56,923 nt of DNA from an uncultured Bacilli bacterium (GTDB lineage: Bacteria > Bacillota_I > Bacilli_A > RF39 > UBA660): positions 1 through 56,923 of the forward strand of contig CAKOOH010000009.1 in NCBI GenBank assembly GCA_934098485.1, read 5' to 3'. The notes beneath the pieces are model-generated. The model was not told where the DNA came from and did no database searches. It saw nothing but the letters and a program-made list of their open reading frames with translations. The position numbers and the translations under genes were made by a program. This document shows positions 1-8,185 of the stretch, piece by piece; the first letter of the stretch is position 1; each line of letters begins with the position of its first letter.

Positions 1-294
1 AATGTAGATATTAATTCATTTGGAAAAAAGAATATTGCTTTTGATATTGGAGCAAATAAATATGGAGAAGCAGTATTTAAAAATCCTGGTAAAGCACTTA
101 AAGTATTAAAGAGAGATTATAAAGATGGTATAAAGCTAATTCAAAAAGAATTTAATTTATTGCCATTAAATAGATTTAACTATAAATCATATGGAACATT
201 TGGATGGCAAGTAACAATTGGCACAGAAGAAGAAAAAGAACAAGCAATATTCGTTTCATCTTTTATGGATATATATGAAAACAGTTTTAACTAA
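1..294 (+). CDS. Hypothetical protein, 3' end only
   Basis: The window opens inside an open frame of 97 codons ending at a TAA (292-294). The visible part is charged and rich in Lys, Asn and aromatic residues, with no membrane segment and no motif I recognise. A Phe-Gly-Trp-Gln stretch lies about 20 residues before a block of Glu and Lys. Codon use (AAA, GAA, ATT dominant) matches the neighbours, so it is probably a real gene whose 5' part lies outside. Function unknown. It could belong to the previous operon; argS starts about 350 bp downstream behind its own apparent promoter. Confidence 0.5.
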   Translation, partial: NVDINSFGKKNIAFDIGANKYGEAVFKNPGKALKVLKRDYKDGIKLIQKEFNLLPLNRFNYKSYGTFGWQVTIGTEEEKEQAIFVSSFMDIYENSFN

Positions 295-646
295 TTCGAC
301 AACTTACAATTTATGTTAGTTAAATAATATGTTATTAACATACAAAGAACCTAGTTTGCTCATGCATATAGAATATATTATAAATAAACATACGATAGTA
401 ACTATATATTGCAGTTATAGTAGATGACACATGTAGAATGTGTTTCAGTACTGCAACGAAGAAGTCTTGAAAAATAAGTCTTTTTGATATTTTACTATAA
501 AAAAAGCTTCAAAAATATTTAAAGAGAGATAAGATGAAAAGTCATACAAAGATACAGAAAATTATAAAAAAAGCTATGAAAAAGTCTTTATTTTATGAAA
601 TATTATGGTATTATAATATTAAATTATTTTATATAGAGGTGAGAAA
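295..646. other. Intergenic region before argS
   Basis: No gene is visible. It holds the reverse complement of a Spo0A-type heptamer (TTCGACA at 295-301) directly after the stop of the upstream gene, a small hairpin ACACAT/ATGTGT (427-443) and a -10-like TATAAT (612-617) that probably serves argS. I checked for a T-box leader (conserved T-box motif followed by a terminator) and did not find one. Confidence 0.5.
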
Positions 647-2326
647 ATGAATTATAAAGAATACTTAACAAATGTTATTGAAGGGTTAGGGATTAATAGA
701 GACTTAATTGAAATTGCTATTCCACCTAAAGAAGGAATGGGAGATTATTCATTACCTTGTTTTAAAGTACAAATAAATGATTTAAATAATCCAAATGAAA
801 AGGCAAATTATATTTTAGAACATTTAGAACTTGATAAGAATATAATTGATGGTGCTTTTGTTATTGGACCATACTTAAATTTCAATGTTAATAAAGATAG
901 TTTAACAAAAAATACTTTAGAAAAAATTGAAACTTTAAAAGAAAAATATGGTAGTACTAACGAAGGAAATAATAAGTCTTTGTTAATAGAACATACTTCT
1001 ATAAATCCTAATGCTTCACCACATATTGGCAGAAGTAGAAACAGTATTATAGGAAACTTTTTAGTTCATTTATATGAATTTAATGGTTATGAAGTAACTA
1101 AAGAATATTTTGTTAATGATATTGGAAAACAAATTGCGATGCTTTTAATTGCTGTAAAAAAATATTCTAATATTGAAACAGTTACTTTTGATGATATGTT
1201 AAGTTTATATATAAAAATAAATGATGATGCTAAAACTGATGATAGTATTGAAAAAGAAACTTTTAAATATTTAAATGAACTTGAAAATGGTAATGATGAA
1301 GTAAGAAAAGAATTTAAAGAAGTTACAGATATTTGTGTAGAAGGACAAAAGAAGATATTCGATAAAATGGATATTCACTGGGATAATTTTACACATGAAA
1401 GTGATTTTGTTTTTGATCATATTACAAAAGATATTTTAGATAGAATAAAAGCAAAAGGTAGATTAAAAGAAGATGAAAATGGAAGACTTTATGTTGATTT
1501 AACAGGTTATAATATTCCAACGAGAGAACCAGTTTTAACACTTACACGTGAAGATAAAACTAGTTTATATCCTTTAAGAGATATTGCTTATACTATCTAT
1601 AAAATGAATATGAAGAAGGATGTTAACTTAATTGTTCTTGGTGAAGATCAAAAAGTATATATGGAACAAATTACGGCTGTTATGGATATTTTAGGTTATG
1701 ATAGTCCTAAATTAATTTCTTATTCGTTTGTTCTTTTAAACGGAGACAAAATGGCTACTAGAGAAGGTAAAGTTGTACTTTTAGAAGATTTTATTACGGC
1801 TACAATCGATAAACTTAAAGTTAGTTTTAATGAAAGAGGATCTGATTTAAGTGATGAGGAATATTTAAGTTTAGCAACTTCATGTATTAAATATAATATG
1901 CTTAATATAAATCGTGGTAAGAACATTAACTTCAATTTAGATGATGCTACTAATTTTACAGGAAATTCAGCAATTTATGTTTTATATAATTATGTTAGAA
2001 TAAATTCTATATTAAATAAGTGTGAAATTAAAAAAGATTTTACTAATTTAGTATTAGATACTAAGACAGAAGGACAACTTGTTAAAAAGTTATATGATTT
2101 CGAAGATACAATTAGAGAAACAGTAAAATTAAGTGATGCTGTAGTAATTACAAAGTATTTAAATGATTTATGTGGATTATTTAGTAAATATTATGAAGAA
2201 ACAAACATCTTAAAAGAAGCAGATGAAAATATTAAAAATTCAAGATTATTATTAATTGATTGTATTAAAACTGTTTTAGAAAATGGTACTAGAATTTTAG
2301 GAATAAAGACAGTTGATAAATTATAG
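647..2326 (+). CDS. argS: Arginyl-tRNA synthetase
   Basis: Class I aminoacyl-tRNA synthetase that charges tRNA-Arg in the cytosol. The first 90 residues look like the Arg-specific N-terminal domain. The HIGH signature appears as SPHIGRSR near residue 125. The KMSKS-equivalent loop is ATREGKVV near residue 368, the usual Arg-type degenerate form. The C-terminal 110 residues form the helical DALR anticodon-binding domain (VLYNYVRI at its start). The length of 559 aa is normal for the family. The ATG is preceded by GAGGTGAG at 636-643 and a TATAAT at 612-617. It stands alone, followed by a strong hairpin, so it is probably a single-gene transcript. Confidence 0.95.
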   Translation: MNYKEYLTNVIEGLGINRDLIEIAIPPKEGMGDYSLPCFKVQINDLNNPNEKANYILEHLELDKNIIDGAFVIGPYLNFNVNKDSLTKNTLEKIETLKEKYGSTNEGNNKSLLIEHTSINPNASPHIGRSRNSIIGNFLVHLYEFNGYEVTKEYFVNDIGKQIAMLLIAVKKYSNIETVTFDDMLSLYIKINDDAKTDDSIEKETFKYLNELENGNDEVRKEFKEVTDICVEGQKKIFDKMDIHWDNFTHESDFVFDHITKDILDRIKAKGRLKEDENGRLYVDLTGYNIPTREPVLTLTREDKTSLYPLRDIAYTIYKMNMKKDVNLIVLGEDQKVYMEQITAVMDILGYDSPKLISYSFVLLNGDKMATREGKVVLLEDFITATIDKLKVSFNERGSDLSDEEYLSLATSCIKYNMLNINRGKNINFNLDDATNFTGNSAIYVLYNYVRINSILNKCEIKKDFTNLVLDTKTEGQLVKKLYDFEDTIRETVKLSDAVVITKYLNDLCGLFSKYYEETNILKEADENIKNSRLLLIDCIKTVLENGTRILGIKTVDKL

Positions 2327-2331
2327 TTTTT

Positions 2332-2366
2332 AAGTTATATGAATAGTTATTTATATAACTTTTTTC
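2332..2366 (+). terminator. Rho-independent terminator of argS
   Basis: A perfect 9-bp stem (AAGTTATAT with ATATAACTT), a 12-nt loop and a run of T begin 6 bp after the argS stop codon. Confidence 0.8.
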
Positions 2367-2468
2367 TTTATTTAATACTAATGTTAAAAATATTTGCGAA
2401 TGTTACAAAGCATTTAGGTAGATTAGTTCTCACAGTTTTGTTATTTTGGTAGTGAAAGGAGAATATTA

Positions 2469-3053
2469 ATGATTGGTAAACAAATTTTAATTTTCAGAAA
2501 AAAAGAAGGACTTTCTCAGGAAGAACTAGCAGCTAAAATAGGAGTAAGCAGACAAACGATATCTAACTGGGAACTGGAAGAAACAATGCCCGATTTAAAG
2601 CAAGCAAAATTACTTGCACAAGAATTCAATGTTAGTTTAGATGAACTTACCGGAAATAAGAATGTTTTATTAGAGAAAGTATGTGTAACAGAGAAAAATT
2701 CTAATGTTATTATAAAACTAGTAAAAGTGTCAGGCGTAACAATTGGAGTTTTAACGTTTTTAGTTTTAGTAATATTAGTTTCTATGTGGTATTTTGGACA
2801 GATACAAGAATATAAAGTAACAGCATCAGGTTATGGTGAAGGAAAAATATGTTATTATAATAATGAACTTACGGAATATTTAGTAATGAAATATAATGCA
2901 AGTAATGAACTCGTAATGGAATTTGATGATGACGATATTAAAAGTAAGTTTGATGCAAAAAAATATAAGGAGCCAAAAGATATGGTTAATGATATAGTTG
3001 AGTATATTGAAAATAATGGTGGCACTTGTTTAAAAGAAAAAGAAAGTAAGTAA
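2469..3053 (+). CDS. XRE-family regulator with one transmembrane segment
   Basis: The N-terminal residues 1-60 are a Cro/CI-type helix-turn-helix of the common small Gram-positive type (LSQEELAAKIGVSRQTISNWE is the recognition region). A linker leads to one hydrophobic helix at about residues 82-105. The C-terminal 90 residues are acidic and would lie outside the membrane. This arrangement is typical of membrane-tethered XRE regulators that respond to envelope signals, but the signal here is unknown. GAAAGGAG stands 6-7 nt before the ATG. The broken ogt gene follows 15 bp downstream, so the two may share a transcript. Assignment to XRE is firm; the role is not. Confidence 0.85.
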   Translation: MIGKQILIFRKKEGLSQEELAAKIGVSRQTISNWELEETMPDLKQAKLLAQEFNVSLDELTGNKNVLLEKVCVTEKNSNVIIKLVKVSGVTIGVLTFLVLVILVSMWYFGQIQEYKVTASGYGEGKICYYNNELTEYLVMKYNASNELVMEFDDDDIKSKFDAKKYKEPKDMVNDIVEYIENNGGTCLKEKESK

Positions 3054-3068
3054 AAGTATTGTGATGTC

Positions 3069-3583
3069 ATGCAGTATTATTATAAATATAAAACGCCAGC
3101 TAATTTTGATGATATGATTATGGTTAGTGATGGAACGTTTTTAACGGGATTATATTTTGAAAATTCTAGTGATGCAAATAAACATAAGAATTTAAGTGAG
3201 GAAAAATGGCTTGATGTTTTTAAAGAAACTAAAAGGTGGTTAGATATATATTTTTCGGGTAATGAGCCGGATTTTTATCCTTCCTATAAAGTAAATAATT
3301 TAACAGAATTTAGAAAAGAAGTAAGTGATATATTAAAAAAATACCTTATGGAGAAACGATTTCTTATAATGATATTGCCGTTAGGGTTGCTAAGAAAAGA
3401 GGCATAAATAAAATGTCTGCTCAGGCAGTAGGTGGTGCCGCACGAGAAAATCCAATTTGTATAATTATTCTTTGTCATAGAATAATAGGAAAAAATAAAA
3501 GGAAAGTTTGCTATGGTGGCGGTTTAAATAACAAAACGGAACTTTTGAACCATGAAAAAATGGCCAAAAAAGAAATAAACTAA
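3069..3583 (+). pseudogene. ogt: Methylated-DNA--protein-cysteine methyltransferase, frameshifted
   Basis: Read through two frames, this encodes an O6-alkylguanine DNA alkyltransferase. The first frame gives the N-terminal domain up to about residue 91. After a run of seven A (3335-3341) the homology continues in the next frame with IPYGETISYNDIA, SAQAVGGAARENPI and the acceptor-cysteine motif ...ILCHRIIG, ending in the Gly-Gly-Gly-Leu loop and a TAA at 3581. One missing A in the run explains the shift exactly. The acceptor motif is LCHR rather than the usual PCHR, and NPICIII replaces NPIPIII, so some decay may precede the shift. Alternatives are slippage-based on/off switching, ribosomal frameshifting on the A run, or an assembly error. 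It lies 15 bp after the XRE gene. Confidence 0.8.
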
Positions 3584-3603
3584 AAAATAAGTAAACTGAT
3601 GGA

Positions 3604-3640
3604 AAATAACTGGTATTTATAGTACTAGTTATTTTATTAT
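3604..3640 (+). terminator. Probable terminator hairpin after ogt remnant
   Basis: A 12-bp stem with one G-U pair (AAATAACTGGTA with TACTAGTTATTT), a 7-nt loop and T-rich sequence lie between the ogt remnant and the ATPase gene. The -10-like TATAAT at 3645-3650 just behind it fits a new promoter for the ATPase. Confidence 0.6.
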
Positions 3641-3674
3641 TTGGTATAATAGAAGCAGATTTAAGGTGATTTTA

Positions 3675-6035
3675 ATGAGATATAATCCGGATTATAAAAC
3701 AGGTTTAAATACAAATGAAGTAAATGAAAGAATAAGTCATAATCTTGTTAATTATGATGATCAACCACCAACTAAAACAGTTAAAGAAATATTTAGAGAT
3801 AATTTTTTTACTTATTTTAACTTTATTAACTGTGTTTTAGGGGGTGCAATAATTATAGCAGGTATAATTGGTGGAGAAATATTTGAGTCACTTAAAAATT
3901 GTACATTTATGGGCGTAATAATAATAAATAGTATTATAAGTACGGTTCAGGAAGTATTATCTAAAAAAACAATTGATAAGTTATCAGTCTTAGCGGCATC
4001 TAAAGCAGTAGCAATAAGAGATGCGAAAGAGGTTGAGCTTAGTTTAAATGAAATTGTATTAGACGATGTTTTAAAAGTAAAACTGGGAGATCAAGTCATA
4101 TGTGATTCCGTAATTTTAGAAGGAAATGTAGAAGTTAATGAGTCTTTTATAACAGGAGAAGTAACGCCAATTGTAAAAAAGAAGGGTGATACGATTTTAT
4201 CAGGAAGTTTTATTGTTAGTGGTTCTTGCTTTGTTAGAGTTGATCATATAGGACGTGATAATTATATATCTAAAATAAGTGCTGAGGCTAAATATAATAA
4301 GAAAGCAAATTCTGTTATAATGGATAGTTTTGAAAAAATTTTAAAAGTTTTATCAATTGTAATTGTACCAGTAGGAATTTTACTTTTTATAAATCAGTTA
4401 GCAGTAACTGATAATGATTTTACAGCTTCTATATTTAATACAGTAGCGGCATTAATTGGAATGATACCAGAAGGCCTTTTACTTCTTACAAGTTCAGTTA
4501 TGGCGGTTAGTGTTATTAGACTAGCAAAGTATAAAGTGTTAGTTCAGCAGTTATATTGTATTGAGACACTTGCTAGAGTAGATGTAATATGTTTAGATAA
4601 GACGGGAACTATTACAGAGGGGGTTATGGAAGTAAGTGATTTAAAGTGGGAAGATGGTAAAGAAGATGAGCTAAAAGACGCATTAAAAAATGTTAGTCAT
4701 GCTTTAATTAATAGTAATGCTACAATGGAAGCAATAAAAGAAAGATTTAAGGAAAGTGGAGAGTGGATAGTTAATAAGAGAATTGAGTTTTCTTCTTCTA
4801 GAAAGTTTTCAGCTGTTTCTTTTGAAGAAAAGGGAAGTTATTATATTGGGGCACCGGAATTTGTTTTAAAAAAAGATGCTGATAAATATAAAGAAAAAAT
4901 AAATGATTTTAGTGATTACCGCGTTTTAGTTGTTGCTAAAAGTGATGATGAACTTACAGAAAATCCAGAAAAATTAGAAGTTTTAGGTTTTGTTTTGATT
5001 CAGGATAAAATCAGAAAAGAAGCACCAGCGACACTAGATTATTTTAAAAAGCAGGGAGTTTCAGTTAAAGTTATTAGTGGCGATAATTATTTAACAGTTT
5101 TAAGTATTGCTAAAAGAGCGGGATTAGTGGATGCTAAGGGAATTGATGCTAGTGAAATAACTGATGATAATATTTTAGATATTGTAACAAAGTATGATGT
5201 TTTTGGAAGAGTAAAACCAGAACAAAAAAAGAAAATTATTAATGCTTTACAAAAACTTGGACATACAGTGGCGATGACTGGTGATGGCGTAAATGATGTT
5301 TTAGCATTAAAGGAAGCAGATTGTAGTATAGCGATGGCAAGTGGTAGTGATGCGGCTAAGCATGTTAGTCAGTTAGTATTATTAGATTCTAATTTTGCTG
5401 CGATGCCTGAGGTAGTGGCGGAAGGAAGAAGCACCATCAATAATATTGAAAGATCAGCATCATTACTACTTATTAAAACGATATTTACAACCATTTTAGT
5501 AGTAATTTGTATATTTATGAAAAGTGAATATTTCTATATGCCAATTCATTTGAGTTTAATTACAGCATGTACGATTAGTTTTCCATCATTTATTTTAGCT
5601 TTAGAACCAAATCACGAACGAGTTAAAGGAAACTTTATGCTTAAAGTTATAAGCAAAAGTATTCCGCCTGCATTAACTGTAGTTTTTAATGTTGTAATGA
5701 TCGTTCTTTTTAGACAGCAGTTTAATATTGATCCGGATTTAACAAGCACTCTTATTGTAATTATGACGGGAACAACGGGATTTATATTCCTATTTAGACT
5801 ATGTAAACCATTTAATCTACTTAGAGGTGCGTTAGTTACATTTTTAATTGCGATGTTTATATATGTAATAATGTTCTGGTATGACTTCTTTGATTTATCA
5901 CAAATTAATTTTAATACTATTCTTTTATATATAGTTTTTGGTATTTGTAGTATTTATATATTTGATAAGTTAAATAGTTTAATGACTATAATTATGAAAA
6001 AAGTGGATAAGAGCAGTTTAGAAACGGCTAAATAA
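3675..6035 (+). CDS. P-type cation ATPase, CtpE-like
   Basis: An integral-membrane pump of 786 aa with the full P-type layout. N-terminal membrane helices are followed by the actuator domain (FITGEVTP near residue 165), the helix with PEGLLLL, and the phosphorylation site LDKTGT with Asp at about residue 308. Then come a short nucleotide-binding domain and the hinge GDGVNDVLALKEAD, and about six C-terminal helices. The pairing of PEGLLLLTSSVMAV with VLVQQLYCIETLARVDVICLDKTGT resembles the CtpE/Exp7 group, linked in other bacteria to calcium handling; the substrate here is inferred only. A GTG at 3666 is in frame but lies inside the Shine-Dalgarno (AAGGTGAT), so I start at ATG 3675. It appears monocistronic, and the T-box promoter of trpS follows. 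Confidence 0.85.
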   Translation: MRYNPDYKTGLNTNEVNERISHNLVNYDDQPPTKTVKEIFRDNFFTYFNFINCVLGGAIIIAGIIGGEIFESLKNCTFMGVIIINSIISTVQEVLSKKTIDKLSVLAASKAVAIRDAKEVELSLNEIVLDDVLKVKLGDQVICDSVILEGNVEVNESFITGEVTPIVKKKGDTILSGSFIVSGSCFVRVDHIGRDNYISKISAEAKYNKKANSVIMDSFEKILKVLSIVIVPVGILLFINQLAVTDNDFTASIFNTVAALIGMIPEGLLLLTSSVMAVSVIRLAKYKVLVQQLYCIETLARVDVICLDKTGTITEGVMEVSDLKWEDGKEDELKDALKNVSHALINSNATMEAIKERFKESGEWIVNKRIEFSSSRKFSAVSFEEKGSYYIGAPEFVLKKDADKYKEKINDFSDYRVLVVAKSDDELTENPEKLEVLGFVLIQDKIRKEAPATLDYFKKQGVSVKVISGDNYLTVLSIAKRAGLVDAKGIDASEITDDNILDIVTKYDVFGRVKPEQKKKIINALQKLGHTVAMTGDGVNDVLALKEADCSIAMASGSDAAKHVSQLVLLDSNFAAMPEVVAEGRSTINNIERSASLLLIKTIFTTILVVICIFMKSEYFYMPIHLSLITACTISFPSFILALEPNHERVKGNFMLKVISKSIPPALTVVFNVVMIVLFRQQFNIDPDLTSTLIVIMTGTTGFIFLFRLCKPFNLLRGALVTFLIAMFIYVIMFWYDFFDLSQINFNTILLYIVFGICSIYIFDKLNSLMTIIMKKVDKSSLETAK

Positions 6036-6068
6036 TTAGTTAAGGGGTTGGAATGGTTTTGGTTTTGT

Positions 6069-6098
6069 TTGACAATGTCTTTAATTTTTGTATATAAT
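6069..6098 (+). promoter_or_regulatory. Promoter of the T-box/trpS unit
   Basis: TTGACA at 6069-6074 and TATAAT at 6093-6098 are separated by 18 bp. This is one of the best vegetative promoter matches in the window and sits directly upstream of the leader RNA. Confidence 0.8.
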
Positions 6099-6104
6099 AT
6101 ATTT

Positions 6105-6342
6105 GTAATTTTTAAATTGCTGATTAAGAGAAGTACATATTATGGTTATTAGAGAGAATGGTTGGTTGGTGAAAAATCATATAAACATATTATGGAAATG
6201 GGCTTATGAGAGGATACCGAAATAATAGTAGGCTATCACGGGAGTTAACCGTTATCAAATAACTTATGTATGATAGTACATAAATAGGTGGCATTAAAAG
6301 TAAGAATAAACTCTTATCCTAAAAGTTGGATAGGAGTTTTTT
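6105..6342 (+). ncRNA. T-box leader, tryptophan-responsive
   Basis: A long structured leader precedes trpS. It contains AG-rich stem I sequence (AGAGAA near 6152), a purine-rich GGTTGGTGAAAAATC loop region, UGG triplets near 6193-6201 that could be the Trp specifier, and a T-box core AGGTGGCA at 6286-6293. An intrinsic terminator follows (ACTCTTATCC with GGATAGGAGT, 6310-6337, then T). Uncharged tRNA-Trp would favour antitermination and raise trpS expression. The T-box core is shorter than the textbook AGGGTGGNACCGCG. I did not fold it; the specifier position is not certain. Confidence 0.85.
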
Positions 6343-6368
6343 ATTAATTAAAGGAAAGAAGGATGTTT

Positions 6369-7415
6369 ATGAAAAAAGTAATATTAACAGGAGATAGACC
6401 AACGGGACCGCTTCATATTGGACATTATGTTGGATCATTAAAAAATAGAGTTAGAATGCAAAATGAAGGCGATTATGATGAAATGTATGTTTTTATTGCC
6501 GATGCTCAAGCATTAACTGATAATTTTGATAATCCGCAAAAAGTAAAAGATAATATTTTAGAAGTGGCTTTAGATTATTTGGCAGTGGGACTTGATCCAG
6601 AGAAGGTTACTATTTTTATTCAGTCGGAAATACCGGAACTTACAGAACTAACTTTTTATTATATGAATTTAGTTACCGTATCTAGACTTTATAGAAATCC
6701 AACGGTAAAATCAGAAATAGAACAAAAGGGATTTGAAGAAAGTATTCCAGCAGGGTTTTTAACATATCCAGTAAGTCAAGCTGCAGATATTACGGCATTT
6801 AAAACAAATGTGGTGCCAGTTGGGGATGATCAATTACCAATGATTGAACAAACTAGAGAAATTGTAAGGAAGTTTAATCGTATTTATGATGAAGTATTAG
6901 TAGAACCGGAAGCAAAAATACCAGAAAGTAAAAACGAAAGCCGCTTAATTGGAACTGATGGTAATGCGAAAATGAGTAAGTCTTTAGGAAACTGTATATA
7001 TTTAAAAGATAGTGAAGAAGAAGTTAGAAATAAAGTATTTGGGATGTATACAGACCCTGATCATATAAAAATTACAGATCCCGGAAAAATTGAAGGTAAT
7101 GTAGTATTTACTTATTTAGATGTTTTTTGTAAAAGCGATTCTTTTAGTAAATATTTACCAGAATATAATAATCTAGATGAATTAAAAGAGCATTATCAAA
7201 GAGGTGGGTTAGGTGATGTAAAAATTAAAAAATTCTTATTTGAAATATTAAATGAAGAATTAAAACCAATAAGAGAAAGAAGAGAACTTCTTGCAAAAGA
7301 TCCGGAAAAAATAAAAGAAATTTTACAAGAAGGAACTATGAGAGCAAGAAAAGTAGCGGCAGAAACTTTAAAAGAAGTGAAAACGGCAATGAGACTAAAT
7401 TATTTTGATAATTAG
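6369..7415 (+). CDS. trpS: Tryptophanyl-tRNA synthetase
   Basis: Class Ic synthetase charging tRNA-Trp. The N-terminus reads MKKVILTGDRPTGPLHIGHY with the HIGH motif at residues 16-19. AKMSKSLGN lies near residue 200. The length of 348 aa is typical. An ATG at 6363 is also in frame, but the AAGAAGG at 6356-6362 is correctly placed for ATG 6369 and the resulting N-terminus matches the family. It is controlled by the T-box leader immediately upstream. A 22-bp palindrome and an ABC exporter follow it, and no terminator is obvious between them. Confidence 0.95.
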   Translation: MKKVILTGDRPTGPLHIGHYVGSLKNRVRMQNEGDYDEMYVFIADAQALTDNFDNPQKVKDNILEVALDYLAVGLDPEKVTIFIQSEIPELTELTFYYMNLVTVSRLYRNPTVKSEIEQKGFEESIPAGFLTYPVSQAADITAFKTNVVPVGDDQLPMIEQTREIVRKFNRIYDEVLVEPEAKIPESKNESRLIGTDGNAKMSKSLGNCIYLKDSEEEVRNKVFGMYTDPDHIKITDPGKIEGNVVFTYLDVFCKSDSFSKYLPEYNNLDELKEHYQRGGLGDVKIKKFLFEILNEELKPIRERRELLAKDPEKIKEILQEGTMRARKVAAETLKEVKTAMRLNYFDN

Positions 7416-7433
7416 TCTTTTTTAATATACAAA

Positions 7434-7455
7434 TATTGTATCATATGATACAATA
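7434..7455. promoter_or_regulatory. 22-bp perfect palindrome, candidate operator of the ABC exporter
   Basis: The half-site TATTGTATCAT is followed immediately by its exact reverse complement, 20 bp before the start of the ABC ATPase gene. There is no T-run, so it is not a terminator. Position and symmetry suggest a dimeric repressor site; small GntR-type (YtrA-like) regulators often control such ABC pairs, but no regulator gene is adjacent here. The TACAAT at 7449-7454, inside the palindrome, could be a -10 element. Confidence 0.65.
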
Positions 7456-7474
7456 CAAATAGGAGTGAATAGTA

Positions 7475-8185
7475 ATGATAGAAATTAAACATGTAAGTAA
7501 AACTTATAATGGTGAAAAGAAAGCACTTAAGGATGTAAGTTTTAAAGTAAATGATGGAAAAATATTTGCCTTTATTGGTCATAATGGTGCTGGGAAAACA
7601 ACTTTGATAAAGTCAATTGTTGGTATTTTAAATTTTGAAGAAGGGGATATTTTAATTAACAATAAGTCAATAAAAGAAGAACCTATAGAATGTAAAAAAG
7701 AAATGGCGTATGTTCCAGATAATCCTGATTTATATGAAAATATGAGAGCGATTGATTTTATTAATTTTATTTGTGATATGTATGATACTCCGATGGATAT
7801 TAGAACTGAAAATATTACAAAATATGCAAAAATGTTTGAAATAGAGGATAAATTAAATGATGATATAAATTCTTTTTCTCATGGTATGAAACAAAAAGTT
7901 GCTTTAATTGCAGCCCTTGCTCATAACCCTAAGGTATTAATAATGGATGAACCATTTGTAGGATTAGACCCTAAAGCGGTATACGATATGAAAGAATTAA
8001 TGAAAGAAATGTCTAAAGAAGGAAAAACAGTATTTTTTTCAACACATATTTTAGATGTGGCTGAAAAACTTTGTGATGAAGTCGCAATTATAAAGGCGGG
8101 CGAAATTGTTAAATATGGAAAAATGAAAGATGTTATGGGTGATGAATCATTAGAACAGGTATTTCTTTTATTAGGTGAAAAATGA
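7475..8185 (+). CDS. ABC transporter ATP-binding protein
   Basis: Nucleotide-binding subunit of an ABC exporter, 236 aa. Walker A is GHNGAGKTT (about residues 35-43), the signature loop is the variant SHGMKQ (about 131-136), Walker B with its Glu is VLIMDEP (about 150-156), and the switch His is in FFSTHIL. It is followed with a 4-bp ATGA overlap by its membrane partner, so the two form one complex. The SHGMKQ signature and single-domain layout are usual for drug/antibiotic-type or Ecs-type exporters; the substrate is unknown. Regulation is probably through the palindrome just upstream. Confidence 0.9.
   Translation: MIEIKHVSKTYNGEKKALKDVSFKVNDGKIFAFIGHNGAGKTTLIKSIVGILNFEEGDILINNKSIKEEPIECKKEMAYVPDNPDLYENMRAIDFINFICDMYDTPMDIRTENITKYAKMFEIEDKLNDDINSFSHGMKQKVALIAALAHNPKVLIMDEPFVGLDPKAVYDMKELMKEMSKEGKTVFFSTHILDVAEKLCDEVAIIKAGEIVKYGKMKDVMGDESLEQVFLLLGEK

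Noticed and set aside
1720..1935. Open frames antisense to argS and to other long genes
   Set aside because: Typical antisense openness caused by AT-rich codon use; no ribosome sites or promoters, and the sense genes are certain.
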